DNA of 64,000 nucleotides from Helicobacter sp. NHP19-012 (lineage in GTDB: Bacteria > Campylobacterota > Campylobacteria > Campylobacterales > Helicobacteraceae), in contig NZ_AP024819.1 of NCBI RefSeq assembly GCF_019703325.1, positions 558,001 through 622,000 of the forward strand. Direction: 5' to 3'. Positions 57,717 to 64,000 of the stretch are shown here, piece by piece. Under the pieces are notes generated by a model. It was given only the letters and a program-made list of their open reading frames with translations, was not told where the DNA came from and did no database searches. The position numbers and the translations under genes are program-made. The stretch's first letter is position 1; the number at the start of each line of letters is the position of its first letter.

Positions 57717-58765
57717 GCCCGCTCTCTTTTGGCAAAAAGGGCAAGCCCTAGTACATAAAAGAGCCAAAAGACCGGCAAGTGGGCGATGGCTTTTAAGGCT
57801 AAATCTAGGGGGGCTTGGTAATAGTCTAGGGCAATGGTGGCTTTTATGAAGTAAGTGGCGGGCAAGAGCGCGCTCCAAAATTGCGCTAGGGCGGGCATGT
57901 TGTCTGTGGGGTAGGTGACGCCCACAAACGCTAAAGAGGGGGCGGTATAAAGGGCGATGAAAGAGGCCACGCGCATCGGCTCTTTCAGCAAGAAAAAGAA
58001 ACCCACCACCACGCTAGAGATCGCCAAAACCAACAGTACACAAGAGAACAGTAATAGTCCCCAGTGGGCGTTGTAAGGCTTCAAGTAAAAGAGCATCAAC
58101 GCCCCCCATGCGCTAAAAATGAGCGTGTTGAGCCCCAAAGCCACCCACACTTCACGACCATTTTGGCACATCTGCACAAAGTTAAACATCCCCAAAGCCG
58201 CCAAGATCTGCCACATGCAAGGCAAGATCGCCATCAGCAAAAATTGCGCATAGTTGTTGTGCTCGTTAAATAGGGTGTGTAAATCGACATACATGGGGAA
58301 GGCTAGGGCTTTGGCGGTGTTTAAATCGCTGTGCAGCTTTAAATTCGTGGCGACATCTTGCTTGATTTCTAGGGCGGAGAGAGTGTATAAAAAGGCGTTT
58401 AGCAAGGTCTTGCCCACCAGCACATAGGTGGCGTTGTAGTATAGGGCTATGGGGGTTTGCACGCCCAGTTTGACCTGACGCTCTAAATTCTTAGGGATCA
58501 CCACCACCCCATAGATTTTTTTAGAGGCCAAAAAAGGCTTGGCTTGGTCTAAATTGCTGTAAAAATGCGCCACATTAAGCGCACTACTGGCATTAAGCGA
58601 GCGCACCATTTCGTGGCTTAGTTGGCTGTTATCCAAGTCCACCACCCCGATGTTTAGCTGTGTAGGGATTTGTTGATAAAACAAGGCGATCATAAGAAGC
58701 CCAAAGAAAAGTGGGGCTACGCACACCGCCATTGCAAAGCGCGATTGGAAAAACTTTGCCCACAT
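57710..58765 (-). CDS. ABC-2 type transporter permease (first subunit)
   Basis: A 351-residue permease with the same layout as the next gene: N-terminal helix at about 12-32, a periplasmic domain, and five C-terminal helices, with TAPSLAFVGVTYPTDNMPAL as signature. The two form a likely heterodimer. It begins one base after the end of the membrane fusion gene. Confidence 0.85.
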   Translation of the reverse strand: MWAKFFQSRFAMAVCVAPLFFGLLMIALFYQQIPTQLNIGVVDLDNSQLSHEMVRSLNASSALNVAHFYSNLDQAKPFLASKKIYGVVVIPKNLERQVKLGVQTPIALYYNATYVLVGKTLLNAFLYTLSALEIKQDVATNLKLHSDLNTAKALAFPMYVDLHTLFNEHNNYAQFLLMAILPCMWQILAALGMFNFVQMCQNGREVWVALGLNTLIFSAWGALMLFYLKPYNAHWGLLLFSCVLLVLAISSVVVGFFFLLKEPMRVASFIALYTAPSLAFVGVTYPTDNMPALAQFWSALLPATYFIKATIALDYYQAPLDLALKAIAHLPVFWLFYVLGLALFAKRERAC

Positions 58766-58766
58766 C

Positions 58767-59756
58767 TTAGTCGCTAGGGATGTCCACCAACACGCTCATG
58801 CCCACCCGCAAAGCCTGCATGTCCTTTAGGGGCGTGGCTTCAATCCCAAAGCTTTTCATGTCGTAGCTTTGGCTGCTGTTCGTGCTTTTCCAAGTCGCAA
58901 AATCGCCCATCACCGCAATATGCGTAACCTTAAACTCCACGCTCTCTTTCAAGGCGGGGATGTAGCCTGTAAAGCGCGCCCCTTTTTTAAAGCGGCTCAA
59001 ATACTTTTCAGGCACGCTTAAATCCAACCACGCATGCGCAGTGTCGGTAACCAGCACCACAGGAAAGCCCTTGGGGCTTAACTCTCCACCATAAAGCAAG
59101 ACATTGCTCACCTCGCCATCGATAGGGCTGTAGGCCTTTTTATCCCTTAAAAACGCCTGCACTTCGTTGAGTTGCCCTAAAGCGGCCTGCTCTTTCTCTT
59201 TAGCGGCGATCTTGCTCTCATTGGACGCACCCTCTAGAGCGAGTTGGTATTGCTCGTAAGCGGCGTTTTTCTTAAAGGTTGCGCTTTGAAAGGCTGCGTA
59301 GGCTTCATCGCGCTTTTGTAAACTCGCCACGCCCTTGTCATATAGGCTTTGGATACGTTTATAGGTTTCTTCGGCTAAATCGCTTTGCGCCTTGGCAGCT
59401 TGGTAAACATCTTTTGCGCTCTTAATGGTTTGGCTGCGGCTACCCCTAAGCACTTCATTACTCAAGGCTTTGGCGGCTTTGTGGCTGGAGCTGGCTTGTA
59501 GTAGTTTTGCCTCCGCTTCGGGGCTGTCGATCGTAAAAACCAAATCCCCTTTTTTAATGAAGTCGCCCTTTTTGACTAAAACGCTCTCCACCCGCCCGGC
59601 AAGCTTGGAGCTCACGCTGTACTCTCTAGCCTCTATAAAGCCTTGTAGGCGTTGCTGTTTGTGGTTGTAGGCGCTGTAATACACCTGCCCGAGCCAAATT
59701 AAAATCCCCACCGCTGCCAAAGCAACCACAATAACCGGGGTTCTTGCTGTCTTCAC
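58767..59756 (-). CDS. HlyD-family membrane fusion protein
   Basis: Periplasmic adaptor of 329 residues linking an inner-membrane transporter to a TolC-like channel. The N-terminal membrane anchor (about 8-27) is followed by the lipoyl-like half VESVLVKKGDFIKKGDLVFTID, a coiled coil (about 75-205), and the second half SPIDGEVSNVLLYGGELSPKG. The stop lies one base before the next start. Confidence 0.9.
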   Translation of the reverse strand: MKTARTPVIVVALAAVGILIWLGQVYYSAYNHKQQRLQGFIEAREYSVSSKLAGRVESVLVKKGDFIKKGDLVFTIDSPEAEAKLLQASSSHKAAKALSNEVLRGSRSQTIKSAKDVYQAAKAQSDLAEETYKRIQSLYDKGVASLQKRDEAYAAFQSATFKKNAAYEQYQLALEGASNESKIAAKEKEQAALGQLNEVQAFLRDKKAYSPIDGEVSNVLLYGGELSPKGFPVVLVTDTAHAWLDLSVPEKYLSRFKKGARFTGYIPALKESVEFKVTHIAVMGDFATWKSTNSSQSYDMKSFGIEATPLKDMQALRVGMSVLVDIPSD

Positions 59757-59765
59757 TCCACTTCC

Positions 59766-61322
59766 TTAGTAAACAAAGTCGTAAAATAGGTCTGTATGGC
59801 CGCTAAGCACCATTAAATCCACCAATGCGCTGATGTATTTGTAGGCGTGGGTCTTTTGCTCTACCAAAATGCCCGCCAAAGAGTTGCGCGCGTCCACCAC
59901 CATCGCGTTGGTCGCCATGCCCTGGTTGAACGCCTCTTCTTGCAATTTTAAATTTTCTTTAGCCAGCTCCACGCTCGTATCTAAACTTTTATACTCTTTG
60001 AGCAAGGATTGGCATTGCAGGTAGGTTTTATGCACCAACAGCTCCATATCCTTTTTGGCTTGGCTTTGCAAGGCGGAGGTTTGTAGCTCGTCAATCTTAG
60101 CGGCTTGGTAATGCATGATGCGCCCATTGGGGGTTAAAATGGGCAGCCTCGCGCCCACGCCCACAAACCACTCGGGGATCATATTCATCATTGTGGAGTT
60201 GTTCTCTTTCATCAAGTACGCCCCAAAAAAATTAAAATGGGGGAGAAACTTTGCTACTTGTAATTTTGTCATTTGCTGTGCACTCTGTTGTTTGATCGCC
60301 AGACTTCTTAACACAGGGTAAGAGCTCAAGGTTTCTTGCACAAAAAAGTCCAAACTAGGCAGGGCTTTGGGGCGGATGTTTAAATGCGCTGTGGGGGCAA
60401 AGTGGGCTTTGGCCACGGGAATGTTTTGGCTGCTTAAAATGGTGTTAAACGCCAAAGTCGCCACCTCTAGCGCATCATCAGCTTGCATAGACTTGGTTTT
60501 GCTCTTTTCATACGCCACCTGCGCGCTTAAGGCCTCCACTTTGGCGATTTGCCCCGCTTTTAGGCGTTTGAGGGCATTTTGGTAGTGCTTTAAATGCCCC
60601 GCTTGCACGCCCTTAAGCACCTCATCCACCTCCATATTCAGCACCAAGCCATAGTAAATTTTGACCAACTCTTGAAAGGTGGAGAGCCTTTTAAGCCGGG
60701 ACACCTCCATCGACTCTTTATGTGCCAAAGACGCTAATTTAGTCATATAAAAACGCTCTCCGCCCATATACAGCGGATAAATGATGCTCAAAGCCCCCAT
60801 CACAATGTTTTGTTTAGAGAACAAAAAAGGCTGATTCAACGCCCCCATTAGCCCCGCCGTCCCCTGTGCCATCACCCCGCTCAGCGTGCCCGCTAATCTT
60901 TGGAAAGGTGCGCCCATTTGGGCGATCTGTTCGAGTGAAGGTTTTAGGGAATTTTCCAACCCGTTAATATTGTTTTGGATTTGGGTGCGTTGCCCTGCAC
61001 TCACAGGCTGGATCTCAATGGTCTTGCCTAAGTGCACATAAAAGGCGCTCAAATCAATTTCAGGTAAGAAAGAGAGCTTGGCGGCTGTGCTTAATTTTTT
61101 TGCTTTTTTCTCGGCGTAGTCCTGCGCCTTGATGCCATCGTAGTTGGCCAACACCATACCCCACGCCTGCTTGAGCGTGATTTTCGTGGATTTATCCGTC
61201 TGCAGAGTGCTTAAACTTGTAGAGTTTTTAGCTTCTATTTGCAAGGGGCTGAGCTCCGTTTGTGCCGCCAGCACGCCGCTAAGTAGCCCCACCAACACCC
61301 CAAACCGATCATTGCGCATCAT
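59766..61322 (-). CDS. TolC-family outer membrane efflux protein
   Basis: Outer-membrane channel of 518 residues. A cleavable signal peptide (about 1-20) is followed by two repeats of long alpha helices with AGQIAKVEALSAQVAYEKSK and FNQGMATNAMVVDARNSLAG, the TolC repeat pattern. It overlaps the CorC-like gene by four bases. It completes the export set with the HlyD and ABC-2 genes. Confidence 0.9.
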   Translation of the reverse strand: MMRNDRFGVLVGLLSGVLAAQTELSPLQIEAKNSTSLSTLQTDKSTKITLKQAWGMVLANYDGIKAQDYAEKKAKKLSTAAKLSFLPEIDLSAFYVHLGKTIEIQPVSAGQRTQIQNNINGLENSLKPSLEQIAQMGAPFQRLAGTLSGVMAQGTAGLMGALNQPFLFSKQNIVMGALSIIYPLYMGGERFYMTKLASLAHKESMEVSRLKRLSTFQELVKIYYGLVLNMEVDEVLKGVQAGHLKHYQNALKRLKAGQIAKVEALSAQVAYEKSKTKSMQADDALEVATLAFNTILSSQNIPVAKAHFAPTAHLNIRPKALPSLDFFVQETLSSYPVLRSLAIKQQSAQQMTKLQVAKFLPHFNFFGAYLMKENNSTMMNMIPEWFVGVGARLPILTPNGRIMHYQAAKIDELQTSALQSQAKKDMELLVHKTYLQCQSLLKEYKSLDTSVELAKENLKLQEEAFNQGMATNAMVVDARNSLAGILVEQKTHAYKYISALVDLMVLSGHTDLFYDFVY

Positions 61323-62629
61323 AAATCCTTTTTTACGAGCTTGAGTTTGCGAATCCGCGTCTTGTCCATGTCCAACACTTCAAAAATACACCGCTCATCG
61401 CCCACTACATCGCCCACCTCGGGTAACCTCTCTAGCAAGCTAAAAACATACCCCCCCAAAGTTACCTGCTCGTAGTTATGCTCAAAGCGAAAGCCCAACA
61501 GCTCCTCCACACTCTCTAAATCCACCCGCCCGTCGCATTCAAAGGTGTATTCATCGACCTTTTTAATCCCCTCTTTGCTCTCATTTTGTCCCTCAAAAAT
61601 GTCGCCCATGATTTCCTCAAAAATGTCGTCCATCGTTAAAACCCCCGAAGTCCCCCCATACTCATCCACCACCAACGCCATGCGCCTTTGCTGTTGGTTC
61701 ATTTTAATGAGAATCTGCGAAATGGACGCGCTCTCGGGCACAATCAACACCTCTTGCAATAAATGCTTTAGGTCAGGTTCTTTACGCTCCAAGAGGGGGG
61801 TGGATAAAATGTCCTTGATGTGCACCACGCCTAAAATATTGTCCTTATGCCCCTCGCAACAAGGGTAGCGGGTGAAGGGGTGCTTTAAAATCGTTTGCAG
61901 GTGCTGCTCATGGGTCTGCTTGGTGTCTAAACAAACCATGTCGCTACGCGGGGTCATGATCTCTTTGGCACTTGTGTCTGAAAAATCCACGGCGTTTTTA
62001 ATCAGCTCCTCCTCCACATAGTCGATCACCCCCCCTTTTAAACTCTCCCCCACGATGATTTTAATCTCTTCCTCCGAGTGTGCGCTGTCCTTTTGCGGCT
62101 CAATACCAAAGAGTTTGAGCACCAAGCGCGCCAAGAAGTCAAAGAGATTGACGATGGGATAAGAGAGCATCCAAAAGGCATGCAAGGGCCGAGCTATCCA
62201 CAAAACCACGCTCTCTGCCCGCACAATGGCAACCGACTTAGGCACAATTTCGCCCAAGATCACATGCAATAAAGTGATGCAACAAAAGGCGAGCACCACG
62301 CTTAGGACATGCACAATGGCGTGCAGGGCGGAAAAATGCACCCATTTATGCAGCATAAGCGTGATTAAATGTGCTAGGGCGGGTTCACCCAGCCAGCCCA
62401 GCCCCAAAGAAGCTAGAGTAACGCCTAGCTGCGTGGCACTTAAATAGGTATTCACTGAAGCGTTGATTTTTAGGGCAAGGGTGGCATTGGGGTTGTTATG
62501 AAGGCTTAGTTCTTCAAGTTTGGAGCGCCTGACCTTGACAATGGCAAATTCAGAGAGCACAAAAAAGGCGTTGCACAACACCAAAACAAGGGCGAGAGCG
62601 CACATCGCAAGCGACTCATAAACTTCCAA
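61319..62629 (-). CDS. CNNM/CorC-family protein (DUF21, CBS and CorC domains; hemolysin-like)
   Basis: Membrane protein of 436 residues. The N-terminal DUF21 domain has four helices (1-190), the middle has a CBS pair with TPRSDMVCLDT and VVDEYGGTSGVLTMDDI, and the C-terminal CorC/HlyC domain ends the chain. Family members export magnesium or cobalt; the hemolysin name is historical. It is co-directional with the phosphate permease, 76 bases downstream of its stop. Confidence 0.9.
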   Translation of the reverse strand: MEVYESLAMCALALVLVLCNAFFVLSEFAIVKVRRSKLEELSLHNNPNATLALKINASVNTYLSATQLGVTLASLGLGWLGEPALAHLITLMLHKWVHFSALHAIVHVLSVVLAFCCITLLHVILGEIVPKSVAIVRAESVVLWIARPLHAFWMLSYPIVNLFDFLARLVLKLFGIEPQKDSAHSEEEIKIIVGESLKGGVIDYVEEELIKNAVDFSDTSAKEIMTPRSDMVCLDTKQTHEQHLQTILKHPFTRYPCCEGHKDNILGVVHIKDILSTPLLERKEPDLKHLLQEVLIVPESASISQILIKMNQQQRRMALVVDEYGGTSGVLTMDDIFEEIMGDIFEGQNESKEGIKKVDEYTFECDGRVDLESVEELLGFRFEHNYEQVTLGGYVFSLLERLPEVGDVVGDERCIFEVLDMDKTRIRKLKLVKKDL

Positions 62630-62705
62630 CTACTCTCCTTAAAATTAGCCTAATAAACCCTAGTCTATAGTCTATTCCACAAAGAATAATTAACGGACAA
62701 CCAGC

Positions 62706-64000
62706 CTAAAGTCTCTCAACAATGTTAAAGGTGTCTATTAAATAGTATCCTAAAGCTCCAAGTAGGGCGGAAATAGGCACGGTGATGAGCCATGCGGTGA
62801 TGATCTTTTTGATCACCGAGCGCTTGACAAGCTCACTTTTATAAGCCTTCTTTAGGTGCTTGCGCTCTTTTTTACTAAGGCCCACGGTGTACTCTAGGGT
62901 GTTGTTTTCCTTTTGCAAGGTCTTTAAGTAGGTGAGCATCTCTTTTTTCTGTTTGGGGTTGGCCTTTTCAAAGCGATCTAGGAAGTTTTTAATCACGCCC
63001 GCATCTTCGCCATGGTGCGCATCCAAGATCATTTGTTTCATCTCAAAGAGCCGTTTTTGCAAGAACTCGCGCAAAAAGCCCACCCCAAACACCGCCCCGA
63101 TGGTGATGTGCGTGGAGCTCACGGGCAAGCCAAGCTTTGAGGCGAGCAAGACCGTGATCACAGTCGCCATTGCGATGCAAAAGGCTTGCATTTTGTCTAA
63201 CTCGGTGATCTCACTGCCCACGGTTTTAATCAAGCGGGGACCATATAAACTAAGCCCCGTGGCGATGCCAAGCCCCCCAACCAACATGATCCACAAGGGG
63301 GCATACGCCTTTGTGGGGATGGCGTGGTGTCCCCACTCTTGCAAACTCTGCACAATCGCCGCAAGGGGCCCCACAGCATTAGCCACATCATTAGCCCCGT
63401 GGGCAAAGCTAAGCAAGGCGGCGCTAAAGACTAAGGGCAGGGTAAAAAGCGTGTGCACGCTCTCTTTGGTGTTTTCTAGGCTGTTTAACTTAGAAGCCAC
63501 ATAACTTTTAAAGACATGGTAGGCGAGTAGTCCCACCCCCACGCTTAAGAGAAATTCGTTAACCAAGCCTAGCGGCGTGCGTAGAACCTTTGCCAGCATA
63601 TACCAGCTAAACGCCAAGCCCATCACCCCCACCACTAGGGGCATCGCCTTTAGGGCGGCGTTTTTCTTGTCTTCTCGATCGCTGATGCTCTGCTTAAACA
63701 AGACCATAAGCCCCATCGCAATCCCCCCGCCCATCACAGGCGAGATGACCCAACTAGCCACAATCCCACCCAAAAAGGGCCAATCCACAGCCCCAGCCCC
63801 CCAGCCACCAGCCCCGCCCCAAGCACCCCCCACAATGGAGTGTGTGGTAGAAACCGGCGCGCCAATGGCCGTAGCTAAATGCAACCAAATCGCCCCCGAG
63901 AGCAGTGCTGAAAACATCATCCCCACAAAAACCGTGGTGTTTTGGATGTGCTCGGGATCGATGATCTTGCCCTTAATGCTTTGCACGACTTCACTGCCTG
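62706..64000 (-). CDS. PiT-family phosphate permease (partial, N-terminus outside window)
   Basis: Low-affinity inorganic phosphate transporter, cut by the right edge: the sequence reads into the boundary upstream of the first Met seen in the window (GSEVVQSIKGKIIDPEHI), so the true start lies outside. Two PiT signature repeats are visible: GAPVSTTHSIVGGAWG and GLPVSSTHITIGAVFG, with HGANDVANAVGPLAAI between them. About 431 residues are visible of an expected 530 or so. It lies upstream of the CorC-type gene. Confidence 0.92.
   Translation of the reverse strand, partial: GSEVVQSIKGKIIDPEHIQNTTVFVGMMFSALLSGAIWLHLATAIGAPVSTTHSIVGGAWGGAGGWGAGAVDWPFLGGIVASWVISPVMGGGIAMGLMVLFKQSISDREDKKNAALKAMPLVVGVMGLAFSWYMLAKVLRTPLGLVNEFLLSVGVGLLAYHVFKSYVASKLNSLENTKESVHTLFTLPLVFSAALLSFAHGANDVANAVGPLAAIVQSLQEWGHHAIPTKAYAPLWIMLVGGLGIATGLSLYGPRLIKTVGSEITELDKMQAFCIAMATVITVLLASKLGLPVSSTHITIGAVFGVGFLREFLQKRLFEMKQMILDAHHGEDAGVIKNFLDRFEKANPKQKKEMLTYLKTLQKENNTLEYTVGLSKKERKHLKKAYKSELVKRSVIKKIITAWLITVPISALLGALGYYLIDTFNIVERL

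Noticed and set aside
1-64000. CRISPR arrays, insertion sequences, prophage genes, rRNA genes
   Set aside because: I found no regularly spaced direct repeats, transposase motifs, phage structural genes or rRNA sequence in the window.

Overview
The window looks like chromosome from a gastric Helicobacter other than H. pylori. It carries a complete urease cluster (ureA, ureB, ureI, ureE, ureF, ureG, ureH) with the acid-gated urea channel UreI. Most other genes read as orthologues of H. pylori genes, with matching lengths and key residues. The base composition is visibly more G+C rich than H. pylori, and H. pylori neighbour groups occur here as rearranged blocks. Comparisons with H. pylori gene order and protein lengths are from memory. 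A species such as H. felis, H. bizzozeronii or H. heilmannii is plausible but cannot be fixed from the sequence alone. I see no rRNA, insertion sequence, prophage or CRISPR array.

Layout: 1-2350 is an acetoacetate/acetyl-CoA module (scoB cut by the window edge, scoA, thiolase), all minus strand. 2472-3642 holds proC and fliW. 3759-8681 is a plus-strand run: bamD, lon, tyrA, fliQ, murB. 8693-13722 is a minus-strand set: rpoD, a small tyrosine phosphatase, an NlpC/P60 peptidase, mqo. 13852-17141 is tatB, tatC, queA, rsmG and two small genes, followed by tRNA-Ser(GGA). 17325-23275 is the urease cluster: ureAB has its own promoter, dyad and leader hairpin and ends at an intrinsic terminator; ureIEFGH has a separate TATAAT promoter.

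23289-36923 is one long minus-strand run: flhA, a DHH phosphoesterase, a lipoprotein gene, pheS, pheT, aroA, a DJ-1/PfpI-family gene, ispH, and finally a two-gene cassette of a DUF262/DUF1524 (GmrSD-type) nuclease and a Sel1-repeat protein with an unrecognised Cys-rich N-terminal domain. This cassette is the best candidate for an undescribed, probably anti-phage, system. 37042-38581 is rpsO and waaL; 38578-42143 is the fumarate reductase operon frdCAB; 42253-46798 is tpiA, lpxD, kgtP and a phospholipase-D-like lipoprotein; 46805-46950 is a probable fossil of a medium-chain dehydrogenase.

46956-51132 holds a HAD phosphatase, uppS and dld (minus). 51251-52654 is rhodanese, hemD and crcB. 52638-55926 is an EI24 membrane protein and ppiC, fba, efp. 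56009-64000 is a minus-strand run: PiT phosphate permease (cut by the window edge), a CorC/CNNM-type protein, a TolC/HlyD/ABC-2 export set, and an LPP20-like lipoprotein.

Two important genes, pheT and frdA, are interrupted by single-base frameshifts, each in a run of six G/C. This is either assembly error or homopolymer slippage and is the main quality caveat.
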